A DNA stretch of 64,000 nt from Sphingobium terrigena (GCF_003591655.1 NZ_QVRA01000002.1:206911-270910), one strand, 5' to 3'. Shown: positions 15,646 to 24,216, counted from the first letter of the stretch. A program made the numbers and translations. The notes: a model not told the origin generated them from the letters alone.

Positions 15646-18600
15646 ATGACGATCAGATCGGGCGTCAGCCGTCGCGAGGCGATCGCGGCGGGCGGGATCG
15701 GCTTGCTGGCCGCGGGGAGCGCCGGGGCGGTGGGCGATGCCCGCGCCCGGGCGACGGGCAAGGAAACGATGGTGACCGTCGAGGACGCCACCAATGTCGC
15801 GCTGACCCTGTCGCCCGATGGCAGCCGGATGGCCTTCGATCTGCTCGGCATATTATGGACGATGCCGGTCGCAGGCGGACCACTCAAACGCCTGACCGGC
15901 GATTTTGACGATCTCGCCCAGCCCGACTGGTCGCCCGACGGCACGCGCATCGCGTTCCAATCCTATCGCAGCGGCAATTTCCACATCTGGTCAGTCGCGG
16001 CCGATGGCGGCGACATGCGCCAGCATACGGAAGGGCTGCTGGACGATCGCGAACCGCGCTGGTCGCCCGATGGCAAAAGCATCGCCTTTTCCAGCGACCG
16101 GGCGGACGGGCGCTACGCCATCTATCTGCTGGACGTGGCATCGGGACAGGTGACGCCACTGTCCAAAGGCACAACCAACGACAGCGAGCCTTGCTGGTCA
16201 CCGGACGGTCAGCGCGTCGCCTATGTCGCGGGCGGCACGAAACTGGTCGTGGTAGATGTTACAACCGGCGCGGTGACCGAAATTGCCTCGGTGCTGCCCT
16301 CCCCCGACCGTTTCAACCCTTCAGCGATCATGGCCCCGTCCTTCGCCCCGGACGGGCGCATCGCCTATACCCGCGTCCAGCCGGGGTCGGTGACGCTGGT
16401 TGTGGATGGCAAGGATGTGATCGCGGGGGAGGATCTCTACCCCTTCCGCCCCGCTTTTACCGCCGACGGAGCGATCCTCTATGGGGCCGGCGGGAAGCTG
16501 CGCCAATGGCAGGATGGCAAGGCGAGCGTTGTGCCGTTCACGACGCAGGTGCCGGTCACGACACCCGATTATACCAGGAAGGCCCGCGACTTCACCTCCA
16601 TCACGCCCAAACCGGTGGTCGGCATCGCGGCGCCCATGCTCTCGCCCGATGGCAAGCAGATCGTTTTTGCCGCGCTCAATGATCTTTATCTGATGCCCAT
16701 CGGCGGCGCGCCCCGTATCCTCGTGGGCGACGCCTTTCACAAATGCGATCCGGCCTGGTCGCCCGATGGCCGCACCATCGCCTATAGTTGCGACCGGGGC
16801 GGGACGCTCGACCTGTGGCTGCATGACGTCAGCACCGGCAAGGAACGGCAGTTGACCAACATCCCCGACAAGGCGGTCGCCTGGGGCAGCTGGTCGCAGG
16901 ACGGGACGCTGATCGCCTTTCTGGATCAGGAAGGCGCGCTCCATACGGTAGAGGTCGCGACCGGCACCGTGCGCAAGCGCTTCGATGCGATATGGGAACC
17001 GGGACGGCCAAGCTTCGGCCCGGATGGCAAGACCATCGCCTATGCCGCCTTCAAACCGGTGACGGGCCGCTATCGCGAGGGATCGAGCCAGATCCTGTCG
17101 GTCGATCTGGCGACCGGCAAAGGCACCTATCGCCCGGTGTTCGATGGCAAGTCGCTGGGCACGCGCGGCCATGACGGCCCGGTCTGGTCGCCCGATGGCA
17201 AGGCAATGGCCTTTGTGTTCGCCAGCACGCTGTGGGTCGCCCCGGTCGCGCCGGATGGCAGCTTCACCGCCGCGCCACGCCAAGTCAGCACGGAATTGGC
17301 CGATGCCCCAAGCTGGAGCGGCGATTCCCGGTCGCTCCTCTATCTGAGCGGCGGCAAATTGCGCCTCGTGCCGGTTGCCGGTGGCAAGCCGCAGACCGTG
17401 CCATGCCGCCTGACATGGGCCAATGCCAAGCCGTCGGGTCGCACCGTCATAAGGGCTGGCAAGGTCTGGGACGCCCTGTCCCCGACCTACAGGAGCGGCG
17501 TGGACGTGGTGATTGACGGCAACGTCATCACCGCGGTCACGCCGCACAGCGGGGGCGCGCCGTCCGACGCCAATGCCCGCTTCATCGACGCGCCGGACCT
17601 GACGCTGATGCCCGGCCTGATCGACATGCACACCCATCGGCAGATGGCGGGCTATGGCTATGGCGACCGGATGGGGCGGCTGTGGCTGGCGATGGGCATC
17701 ACCGCGACCAGATCCCCCGGTTGCCCGGCCTATCATATGGTCGAGGATCGCGAGGCGATCCAGAGCGGCAAGCGCATCGCCGCCCGCCATTACGCCACCG
17801 GCGAAGCGATCGACGGCGGGCGTATCTTCTACAATTTCATGCGTCCTGTGACCGAGCCGGGGCAGATGGCGCTGGAACTGGAACGGGCGCGGCTGCTCGA
17901 TTATGACATGGTCAAAACCTATGTCCGCCTGCGCCACGATACGCAAAAGGAAGTCGTTGACGCCTCCCACCGCATGGGGATGCACCTGTCGTCCCATTAT
18001 CATTATCCCGCGCTCCACAGCGGCATGGATTGCATGGAACATACCGGCGCGACCAACCGCTACGGCTATTCGCGCACGATTACCGCGCTGGGCGGCGGCT
18101 ATCATGACGTCAATGATCTCTTCTCCGCCGCAAAGGCCGGACGCACCCCGACCCTGTTCGCCGCCACCGCGCTGCTGGGGCTGGATGACAGCTTCACCCG
18201 CGATCCCCGGATCACGACCCTCTATCCCTCGTGGGAATATGCCAAGCTGACCGGGCGAGTGAAGGCCATGTCGGGCGAAGGCGGCCCGATCATGCTGGCG
18301 TCGCTGGAGCGGCAGGTCGCGCAGATCAAGCAGATGCTGGCAGCTGGATGGCACCCGCTGTCCGGCACCGACGCCCCCATTGACCTGACCGCGATCAGCC
18401 TGCACCTCAACCTGCGCGGCATGGTGAAATATGGCGTATCCCCGCTCGACGCGCTGATGATGACGACGCGCTGGTCGGGCGAGTTTCTGAACGAACCCAT
18501 CGGCCGGATCGCGCGAGGGATGCTGGCCGACCTGATCCTGGTGGAGGGCGACCCGCTCAAGGATGTCAGCACGGTCGCCAATGTGCGGCAGGTCATGGCG

Positions 18601-18786
18601 AACGGCGTGGTCCATACGCCCGATGCGCTGATGGCCCCGTTCGCGGGGGCAAAACCGCAGGCGGAACTGACCCCGGTGCTACCCATGCTGGCCGACGCAC
18701 ACCAGCATATCTGGTGGCATGATGCGGACTATGTGGAGGCCAGCCGTGCCGCCTGTTGTGCCGGTCATGCGGTGGCGCATGTCTAG
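15646..18786 (+). CDS. Exported amidohydrolase with TolB-type beta-propeller
   Basis: A 1046-residue two-domain protein. A twin-arginine-like leader (SRREAIAAGGIGLLAAGSAGA) is followed by repeated WSPDG/LSPDG blades of PD40/TolB type (about residues 45-560), then an amidohydrolase domain starting ADLTLMPGLIDMHTHR with the metal-binding HTH, HYHYP and GTDAP segments. Such fusions are annotated as imidazolonepropionase- or prolidase-like hydrolases, but the substrate is unknown. It directly follows the TonB receptor with a 2-bp gap, so the likely scheme is that the receptor imports a substrate which this periplasmic enzyme cleaves. Confidence 0.85.
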   Translation: MTIRSGVSRREAIAAGGIGLLAAGSAGAVGDARARATGKETMVTVEDATNVALTLSPDGSRMAFDLLGILWTMPVAGGPLKRLTGDFDDLAQPDWSPDGTRIAFQSYRSGNFHIWSVAADGGDMRQHTEGLLDDREPRWSPDGKSIAFSSDRADGRYAIYLLDVASGQVTPLSKGTTNDSEPCWSPDGQRVAYVAGGTKLVVVDVTTGAVTEIASVLPSPDRFNPSAIMAPSFAPDGRIAYTRVQPGSVTLVVDGKDVIAGEDLYPFRPAFTADGAILYGAGGKLRQWQDGKASVVPFTTQVPVTTPDYTRKARDFTSITPKPVVGIAAPMLSPDGKQIVFAALNDLYLMPIGGAPRILVGDAFHKCDPAWSPDGRTIAYSCDRGGTLDLWLHDVSTGKERQLTNIPDKAVAWGSWSQDGTLIAFLDQEGALHTVEVATGTVRKRFDAIWEPGRPSFGPDGKTIAYAAFKPVTGRYREGSSQILSVDLATGKGTYRPVFDGKSLGTRGHDGPVWSPDGKAMAFVFASTLWVAPVAPDGSFTAAPRQVSTELADAPSWSGDSRSLLYLSGGKLRLVPVAGGKPQTVPCRLTWANAKPSGRTVIRAGKVWDALSPTYRSGVDVVIDGNVITAVTPHSGGAPSDANARFIDAPDLTLMPGLIDMHTHRQMAGYGYGDRMGRLWLAMGITATRSPGCPAYHMVEDREAIQSGKRIAARHYATGEAIDGGRIFYNFMRPVTEPGQMALELERARLLDYDMVKTYVRLRHDTQKEVVDASHRMGMHLSSHYHYPALHSGMDCMEHTGATNRYGYSRTITALGGGYHDVNDLFSAAKAGRTPTLFAATALLGLDDSFTRDPRITTLYPSWEYAKLTGRVKAMSGEGGPIMLASLERQVAQIKQMLAAGWHPLSGTDAPIDLTAISLHLNLRGMVKYGVSPLDALMMTTRWSGEFLNEPIGRIARGMLADLILVEGDPLKDVSTVANVRQVMANGVVHTPDALMAPFAGAKPQAELTPVLPMLADAHQHIWWHDADYVEASRAACCAGHAVAHV

Positions 18787-18850
18787 GCGCGACGGACCAA
18801 ATCTTCAGTCGAGGTGGATTTCGGCAAGCTGAGGGCGAACGGGTTATGGC

Positions 18851-19540
18851 TCAACGCCAGCCCTTCGCCCGCGCCGCCGCCTCACTCGCCGCATCCAAAG
18901 GCTCCCCATCAATCAGCGCATCGACCGTCGCCATGACCCGCGCGTCGCTGGAGGACGCCTGCCGATAGGCACGCTCCTCGCCCGCCCCCGGCAACGCCTG
19001 CTGCACCTGCCAGCCATCGCCCTCGCGGCAGGCAACGCCTGCGACCGCGCCGTCGAAACTGCGGCACCAACCGCCGCCCTTGCGCTGGAAGGTCAGGCCG
19101 ATGCGGATCGCGCTATCGCCCTGCGCCGACGCCAACTGGGTGTCGAGTGCCTGCGCCAACGCGCCCTGCGCGACCATGACCCCATCATGCAGGCCAATCG
19201 GACCGCCCTCCCCGCCGGTCAAACGGCCAAGGCTAAGCCCCAGAACAAGGCTCGCGGCGATCGCCCCGCCCGTCACCCAACCGCGCCAGCGCTGCGCCGG
19301 GCGCACCAGCGGCACCACCCTGCCGCTCTCCTCCACCAGCGCGCGCATCGCCCCCGGCACCGGCTCCTGCGCGATCGGCGCATAATGGCCCGCCAGCCGC
19401 TCCCGCAAGCGGCGGTGCATCGCCAGTCGCTCCGCCAGCGCCGGATCGTCCGCCACGGCGCGAACGACGCGGCGACGGGTCACTTCGTCCAGTTCGCCAT
19501 CGACCAGCGCGATCAGCATGGCTTCGTCAATGTCGGTCAT
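18851..19540 (-). CDS. Anti-sigma factor, single-pass membrane protein
   Basis: A 229-residue protein starting MTDIDEAMLIALVDGELDE, the usual opening of anti-sigma factors. There is no HxxxCxxC zinc motif. One membrane helix (about GAIAASLVLGLSLGRL) separates the sigma-binding N-terminus from a periplasmic C-terminal domain with two Cys (GGGWCRSF, VACREGDG) that could form a disulfide. It overlaps the sigma gene by 4 nt (ATGA), so the two are coupled. It should hold the ECF sigma factor inactive until an envelope signal arrives. Confidence 0.85.
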   Translation of the reverse strand: MTDIDEAMLIALVDGELDEVTRRRVVRAVADDPALAERLAMHRRLRERLAGHYAPIAQEPVPGAMRALVEESGRVVPLVRPAQRWRGWVTGGAIAASLVLGLSLGRLTGGEGGPIGLHDGVMVAQGALAQALDTQLASAQGDSAIRIGLTFQRKGGGWCRSFDGAVAGVACREGDGWQVQQALPGAGEERAYRQASSSDARVMATVDALIDGEPLDAASEAAARAKGWR

Positions 19541-20025
19541 GCCGCTTCCCCCATCAGTTCAATGAGCGCCCCGCGCCCGCGCACCAGCCGCGATGTCAGC
19601 GTCCCCATCGGCACCCCCAGCACGGCAGCGGCTTCCTTGTAGGACAGCCCCTCCACCAGCACGAGCGCGATCGCCTCGCGCTGTTCGTCGGGCAGCGCCT
19701 GCATCGCCCGGTCGACATCGGACAGATGGACATGCACCTCTATATCCCGGTCGCCTGCATGGCCGACATGCTCCCCCGCTTCTGCCGGGGCGAAGGTTTT
19801 GGCGGCCCGCTGGCGCGCGCGGGCCTCGTCGATCCACAGGTTGCGCATGATCCGATATATCCAGCTGTCGAGGCGGGTGCCGGGCTGCCACTGGTCGCGC
19901 GCCTTGAGCGCCCGCTCCAGCGCGGCCTGGCACAGATCGTCGCCATCGGCACGATCGCGCGACAGGCTGGCGGCAAAGCGCCGCAGCCTGGGCAGGATCG
20001 CCAGCAAATCATGCTCGAACGACAT
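19537..20025 (-). CDS. ECF-type RNA polymerase sigma factor
   Basis: A 162-residue group IV sigma factor. Region 2 is seen in LPRLRRFAASLSRDRADGDDLCQAALERAL and WIYRIMRNLWIDEAR, and region 4 in LPDEQREAIALVLVEGLSYKEAAAVLGVPMGTLTSRL. The ATG at 20025 has GGAGG upstream; the longer in-frame extension to 20172 runs through the promoter palindrome and is rejected. It is divergent from the subtilase gene, and the intervening palindrome carries a matching promoter motif on both strands, implying self-activation. Confidence 0.92.
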   Translation of the reverse strand: MSFEHDLLAILPRLRRFAASLSRDRADGDDLCQAALERALKARDQWQPGTRLDSWIYRIMRNLWIDEARARQRAAKTFAPAEAGEHVGHAGDRDIEVHVHLSDVDRAMQALPDEQREAIALVLVEGLSYKEAAAVLGVPMGTLTSRLVRGRGALIELMGEAA

Positions 20026-20048
20026 CGGGCCTCCAATCACATGTTCCG

Positions 20049-20082
20049 GGGATGAAACGGGCCTGCCCGGTCGTTTCATCCC
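20049..20082. promoter_or_regulatory. Palindromic candidate bidirectional ECF promoter
   Basis: Perfect 11-bp inverted repeat GGGATGAAACG / CGTTTCATCCC with a 12-bp spacer, midway between the divergent sigma gene and subtilase gene. On each strand it reads GGGATGAAAC-N13-CGTT, which fits an ECF -35/-10 pair. The same motif and spacing recur at 21429-21455. An operator for another regulator is the alternative. Confidence 0.6.
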
Positions 20083-20153
20083 ACAGACCAAGAAAAAACG
20101 GAAATAATTGTGCGATGGATCATTATGCACCCGAAAGGACCGGTGACGACGCA

Positions 20154-21395
20154 ATGAGACTGACCCGCCCATGGATGATCGCCGGGCTGATCCTGATCGC
20201 GCCGGGCGCGCAGGCGCAGTTACTGGGCCGCGGGCCGGTGGGACAGGTCGTGCCAGATGTGCTGGACCGGGTCGAAAATGTTATTGAAGGCAGTGGGCTG
20301 GAACGCCTGTCTCCGGCACGGCTGGCCGATAGGTTGATCGCGGCGCGGGCCGCGCGGATCGGCGATCTGCTCCGGCGGCATGGGGATGCGGTCGAACTGG
20401 ACGACCGGCGCGAGCCAGCCCGGCGCGGGGTAATATTGCTGACGGGAGCGGATGCCGCCAGTCTGGATGCGCTGAGGGCCGCGGGATTTGGCGTGGAGAG
20501 CGAGGCGGTGGAGGGGCTGGACCTCAGCATCGCACGGCTGCAAGTGCCGCAGGGTCGCAGTCTGGCGCGGTCGCTGAAAGATGTGCGCCGCATCGCCCCG
20601 CAGGCGCAGGCGAGCGCCGACAATCTCTACTTCCCCGGCGGGTCAACCAGTGGCGCGACAGCGGGGGGGCTGGCAAGCAGCGGCACGGTCGGACGCGGCG
20701 CGGCCGGGCTGATCGACGGCGGCGTGGCGCGGCATCCGGCGCTGACCGGGCCGGTCGAACAGCGCGGCTTTGCGCCCGGCGCGCCAAGAGCAAGCGCCCA
20801 TGGCACGGCGGTCGCCTCGCTGATCAGCGGGGCTGGCAGCGTCCGTGGCGCAGCGCCGGGCGCGGCTCTGCTGGTGGCGGACGTCTATGGCGACGATCCG
20901 GCGGGCGGCGGCGCCTTTGCGATCGTGCGGGCGCTGGGATGGATGGCGGCGCGCGGGGTGCCGGTCGTCACGGTCAGTCTGGTCGGGCCGGACAACGCGC
21001 TGCTGGCAGGCGCGATCCGGCTGGCGCGTGACAAGGGCGTCACCGTGGTCGCCGCCGTCGGCAATGACGGCCCCGCCGCACCCCCCGCCTACCCCGCCTC
21101 CTATGCCGGGGTGATCGCAGTCACAGGGATCGACGGGCGCGGGCGACTATTGCCCGAAGCCGGGCGCGCCGCCCATGTCGATTTCGCCGCGCCGGGGGCG
21201 GATATGAACGCGGCGCGCAGCGATGGGGGCAAGGGCGCGGTGCGCGGCACCAGCTTTGCCGCGCCGCTCGTCGCCGGGCGGTTGCTGGCGCGGGGCAGCC
21301 TGACCGCGCTGCGGGCCGAAGCAGAAGCGCCAAAGGGCAAGGCACGCGGCTTTGGCAAAGGAATCATCTGCGCCACATGTAGAAATAATGACTGA
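20154..21395 (+). CDS. Secreted subtilisin-like (S8) serine protease
   Basis: A 413-residue exported protease. The signal peptide MRLTRPWMIAGLILIAPGAQAQ is followed by a pro-like region (about 24-160) and an S8 domain with Asp in GLIDGGVA, His in AHGTAVASLISG, and Ser in GTSFAAPLVAG, so the triad is intact. It ends in a short tail with two Cys (ICATC). The ATG at 20154 gives the signal peptide; the frame is open 34 codons further upstream through the promoter. Divergent from an ECF sigma/anti-sigma pair, it is probably a member of that regulon, and could itself process envelope or anti-sigma substrates. Confidence 0.85.
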   Translation: MRLTRPWMIAGLILIAPGAQAQLLGRGPVGQVVPDVLDRVENVIEGSGLERLSPARLADRLIAARAARIGDLLRRHGDAVELDDRREPARRGVILLTGADAASLDALRAAGFGVESEAVEGLDLSIARLQVPQGRSLARSLKDVRRIAPQAQASADNLYFPGGSTSGATAGGLASSGTVGRGAAGLIDGGVARHPALTGPVEQRGFAPGAPRASAHGTAVASLISGAGSVRGAAPGAALLVADVYGDDPAGGGAFAIVRALGWMAARGVPVVTVSLVGPDNALLAGAIRLARDKGVTVVAAVGNDGPAAPPAYPASYAGVIAVTGIDGRGRLLPEAGRAAHVDFAAPGADMNAARSDGGKGAVRGTSFAAPLVAGRLLARGSLTALRAEAEAPKGKARGFGKGIICATCRNND

Positions 21396-21428
21396 TTTTT
21401 AGTCTGTTACGCTTTTTTTCGCCTGCGC

Positions 21429-21455
21429 GGGATGAAATGCCTGCCTCCTCCCGTT
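21429..21455 (+). promoter_or_regulatory. Second copy of the ECF-type promoter motif
   Basis: GGGATGAAAT at 21429-21438, a 13-nt spacer, then CGTT at 21452-21455. This matches the motif and exact spacing in the palindrome at 20049-20082 and lies 40 bp before the start of the Gly/Ser-rich protein. Here it is not palindromic, which argues that the -35/-10 arrangement rather than the palindrome is the conserved part. Confidence 0.55.
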
Positions 21456-21494
21456 CTCCCTGCATTGCATCGACAATCAACAAGGAGATGAGCG

Positions 21495-22112
21495 ATGAAG
21501 AGCAAGTTCATGATCGTGGCGGTCTGTATCGCGACACTGACCGCAGTTCCCGCTTCGGCCCAGTTATTGGGCGGCAGCGGCGGCGGTGGCGGTCTGCTGG
21601 GCGGATCGGTCGGCGGCCTTGGCGGCGCGCTGGGCGGATCGGGCAGCGGTGGCATCGGCCTCGACCGCAGCATTGACCTGGACAATGGCCGGGTCGGCGC
21701 GAGCGGATCGGGCAATGGCCGCGCCGATGGCAGTGCCAGCGGTTCGCTGACCCGCAGGGACAAGAGCCGCAGCGGCAGCGCGTCGGGTTCGGCCAACGGA
21801 TCGGCGGGTGGCAGTCTGGCGATCGATACGCTCGGCACCAGCGACGCCCGCAATGCCGTCGGCAATGTGCGTGACCGGGCCGAGAGCGGCGTCGGCACCA
21901 TACGGGATCGGGCAAGCGATGCCGTCAGTGCAACGAAGGACCGGGCTGGACAGGCCGTAGGCGCGGTTCGGGATCGGGCTGGATCGGTCGTTGGCAGCGC
22001 CGCGGGTGCTGTGAACGGCGCAGCATCGATCAACGCCAGCGGCCAGGTTTCTGGGGGTGGACAAGGTGCCGGTTCGACCGGTGCCGCTCCCGAAAGTCAG
22101 GCGGAAGATTGA
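21495..22112 (+). CDS. Secreted Gly/Ser-rich protein with four 11-residue repeats
   Basis: A 205-residue protein with a clear signal peptide (MKSKFMIVAVCIATLTAVPA, then SAQ). The mature part is Gly/Ser-rich and low in complexity up to about residue 105. Four tandem 11-residue units follow at 125-168 (VRDRAESGVGT, IRDRASDAVSA, TKDRAGQAVGA, VRDRAGSVVGS), an amphipathic spacing like that of LEA-type stress proteins. The mature N-terminus AQLLG is shared with the subtilase upstream. AAGGAG precedes the ATG, an ECF-type motif lies upstream and a strong terminator downstream. The function is unknown; a stress-induced envelope or matrix protein is inferred. Confidence 0.75.
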   Translation: MKSKFMIVAVCIATLTAVPASAQLLGGSGGGGGLLGGSVGGLGGALGGSGSGGIGLDRSIDLDNGRVGASGSGNGRADGSASGSLTRRDKSRSGSASGSANGSAGGSLAIDTLGTSDARNAVGNVRDRAESGVGTIRDRASDAVSATKDRAGQAVGAVRDRAGSVVGSAAGAVNGAASINASGQVSGGGQGAGSTGAAPESQAED

Positions 22113-22177
22113 CCCCGCTGGGGAAAAGGGGCGGCGGCCAAGTTCCAAGCCGTCGCATCCCGCCCCGCCGCCTGACC

Positions 22178-22213
22178 GGGCCGACGATCCACACCGGATC
22201 GTCGGCCCTTTTT
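22178..22213 (+). terminator. Rho-independent terminator
   Basis: Perfect 13-bp stem GGGCCGACGATCC / GGATCGTCGGCCC with a 5-nt loop and a following TTTTT. It ends the Gly/Ser-rich gene transcript just before the converging hydrolase gene. Confidence 0.92.
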
Positions 22214-22216
22214 ACG

Positions 22217-23164
22217 TCAGTCGAGGACAAGCATCCGCGCGATCGCATCAGTCAAATCACGCTGGGCGCGTTGCGCGACCCGCGCGGTCGCCACCATGTC
22301 GAAGGCATGGATAGCGCCTGGATGGACATGACATTCCACCGGCACCCCTGCCCCGGCCAGCCGCCGCACAAAATCCAGATCCTCGTCAAGGAACAGGTCG
22401 AGCGCACCCACCGCCACATAGGTCGGCGGCAGGCCAGCCAGATCATCGGCCAGAGCGGGCGAGAACCAGCCCTTGCGCGCGTCATCGCAGCCATAATCGC
22501 CGCGCAATGCGCCCCATCCAAACTGGTTGGAGGCGCGCGTCCAAATGAACTCACCCGTGCTGGCCGATTGCCAGCGGCAGTCATGCCCACCGGTGCGATG
22601 GTCGAGCATGGGATAGATCAGGATCTGCCCGGCCAGCGCGATGTCGCCCCGGTCCCGCGCCATCAACGCCAGCGCCGCCGCCAGCCCGCCGCCCGCGCTC
22701 TCGCCCATCACGACAATGCGCTGCGGATCGACACCCAGCGTATCAGCCTGCGCCACCAGCCAGTCGAGCGCGGCATAGCAATCCTCCTGCGGCCCCGGAA
22801 AGGCCGTTTCGGGCGCTAGCCGATAATCGACCGAGGCAGCGACGAAGCCCATCGCTTCGGCCATCGGCCCGATCGATCGGCTCGCCATATCGGCCGTACC
22901 CAAAATCATGCCGCCGCCATGGATGTGCAAAATGGCTGGACGAGGCGGGCGGGCAGGATCGGCATTGAAGATATGCAGCGGCACATCGGGCGCGCCATCG
23001 CGGCCCGGAATCAAGCGGATGTCGGGGGACGCCACCGGTCCGGGCACTTCCATCGCCGCCATGCCCTCCCGCATCATCGGCAATATGTCATGGCTCAGTT
23101 CCAGTTCCGGCAGAAAATCCAGCACGGGTAATACTTCGGGATCGATCAGATGGCGGGTCGTCAT
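22217..23164 (-). CDS. Alpha/beta-hydrolase, hormone-sensitive-lipase family
   Basis: A 315-residue esterase/lipase of the HSL (type IV) family. The oxyanion-hole motif HGGG (LHIHGGGMILG) is near residue 82, the nucleophile Ser lies in MGESAGGGLA, and the likely acid and base are in ALDLFLDED and GAIHAFD. No signal peptide is present, so it is cytoplasmic. Substrates would be short-chain esters; the physiological one is unknown. It stands alone between two terminators. Confidence 0.9.
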   Translation of the reverse strand: MTTRHLIDPEVLPVLDFLPELELSHDILPMMREGMAAMEVPGPVASPDIRLIPGRDGAPDVPLHIFNADPARPPRPAILHIHGGGMILGTADMASRSIGPMAEAMGFVAASVDYRLAPETAFPGPQEDCYAALDWLVAQADTLGVDPQRIVVMGESAGGGLAAALALMARDRGDIALAGQILIYPMLDHRTGGHDCRWQSASTGEFIWTRASNQFGWGALRGDYGCDDARKGWFSPALADDLAGLPPTYVAVGALDLFLDEDLDFVRRLAGAGVPVECHVHPGAIHAFDMVATARVAQRAQRDLTDAIARMLVLD

Positions 23165-23232
23165 GGGCTCTCCTGGATATTGTATCCCTATCGAACAATA
23201 TCCTAGGCCAGGTTCAGCCGGGCCACAACGGA

Positions 23233-23266
23233 AAAGGCCGACGATCCCTGCGGATCATCGGCCTTT
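23233..23266 (-). terminator. Terminator of ctrA
   Basis: A 12-bp stem (GGCCGACGATCC against GGATCATCGGCC, one mismatch) with a 4-nt loop and A/T runs on both sides. On the minus strand it ends in TTTT after the ctrA stop; it may also work in the other direction. Confidence 0.85.
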
Positions 23267-23299
23267 CCACCCCCTGGTAAGCGCGTGTGGCGCGAAGCG

Positions 23300-24007
23300 T
23301 CAGGCGACCTTGGCCTGTTCTTCCAGCGCCTCTTCCGGGTCGCGCAGCACATAACCGCGGCCCCAGACGGTTTCGATATAATTGTCCCCACTGCACGCCA
23401 GCGCCAGTTTCTTGCGCAGCTTGCAGATGAACACGTCGATGATCTTGAGTTCCGGCTCGTCCATCCCGCCATAAAGATGGTTGAGGAACATTTCCTTGGT
23501 CAGGGTCGTACCCTTGCGGAGCGAGAGCAGCTCCAGCATGGCATATTCTTTGCCGGTCAGATGAACACGGTTGCCGTCCACTTCGACCGTCTTGGCGTCC
23601 AGATTGACCGCCAGCTTGCCGGTACGGATGACTGATTGCGAATGGCCCTTGGACCGGCGCACCACGGCATGGATACGGGCGATCAGCTCTTCGCGATGGA
23701 AGGGTTTGGTCACATAATCATCAGCGCCGAAGCCGAAGGAGCGGACCTTGCTGTCCATCTCGCTGATGCCCGACAGGATCAGCACCGGGGTCTGCACCTT
23801 GGCAGCGCGAAGCTTTTTCAGCACGTCATAGCCGTGCATGTCAGGCAGGTTGAGATCCAGGCAAATGATGTCGTAATCATACAGCTTGCCGAGATCGAGA
23901 CCTTCCTCGCCCAGGTCGGTCGTATAGACGTTGAAACCTTCGGTCGTGAGCATAAGCTCAATCGCCTTGGCGGTGGTCGGTTCATCCTCAATCAGCAGCA
24001 CGCGCAT
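23300..24007 (-). CDS. ctrA: Cell-cycle response regulator CtrA
   Basis: A 235-residue OmpR-type response regulator that controls cell cycle, polarity and often motility genes in alphaproteobacteria. The receiver domain ([20 protein letters not shown], phospho-Asp in [13 protein letters not shown], Lys in [10 protein letters not shown]) is followed by a winged helix ([39 protein letters not shown]). These stretches closely match CtrA. AAGGGG precedes the ATG at 24007; the longer frame upstream is not supported. The promoter region holds a CtrA-like box and five GANTC sites, consistent with autoregulation and methylation control. Confidence 0.95.
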   Translation of the reverse strand: MRVLLIEDEPTTAKAIELMLTTEGFNVYTTDLGEEGLDLGKLYDYDIICLDLNLPDMHGYDVLKKLRAAKVQTPVLILSGISEMDSKVRSFGFGADDYVTKPFHREELIARIHAVVRRSKGHSQSVIRTGKLAVNLDAKTVEVDGNRVHLTGKEYAMLELLSLRKGTTLTKEMFLNHLYGGMDEPELKIIDVFICKLRKKLALACSGDNYIETVWGRGYVLRDPEEALEEQAKVA

Positions 24008-24097
24008 GTGAAGCCCCTTTGTGTCGCAGGTCCGTTCACCCCACCAGAACGGCGTCCGCATCAATTCATTAACCAAAAAACTTCTGAAGGACAAAGG

Positions 24098-24199
24098 TTA
24101 ATTTTTCGCTAACCCGCAGAAATCCACGAGTCGCCAAAAAACGAATCTGTTTACAAAGAGTTGAGGCCGAAATGATTCCTGACGAGTCAAGAAAGATTC
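24098..24199 (-). promoter_or_regulatory. ctrA promoter region: CtrA-like box and five GANTC sites
   Basis: On the minus strand, TTAG-N7-TTAAC (24098-24112) is one mismatch from the CtrA consensus TTAA-N7-TTAAC. GANTC, the CcrM methylation site, occurs at 24128-24132, 24143-24147, 24174-24178, 24184-24188 and 24195-24199. No other GANTC was seen in the 209-bp gap between ctrA and the LysR gene. Confidence 0.65.
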
Positions 24200-24216
24200 A
24201 CCTGCGAAACGAGCTT

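Noticed and set aside
16321..18615. 764-codon open frame on the minus strand opposite the propeller-amidohydrolase gene
   Set aside because: Its translation shows no family motif and is rich in Arg, Gly and His typical of antisense frames in high-GC genes, while the plus strand encodes clear PD40 and amidohydrolase motifs.
20049..20082. EcfG-type general stress promoter (GGAAC-N16-17-CGTT)
   Set aside because: The -35 part reads GATGAAAC rather than GGAAC and the spacing differs; a distinct ECF recognition motif fits better.
22178..23266. The two GGCCGACGATCC-type hairpins as a repeat family or CRISPR remnant
   Set aside because: They have terminator features (stem, short loop, T-run) at gene ends; only two copies were seen and no spacer structure.
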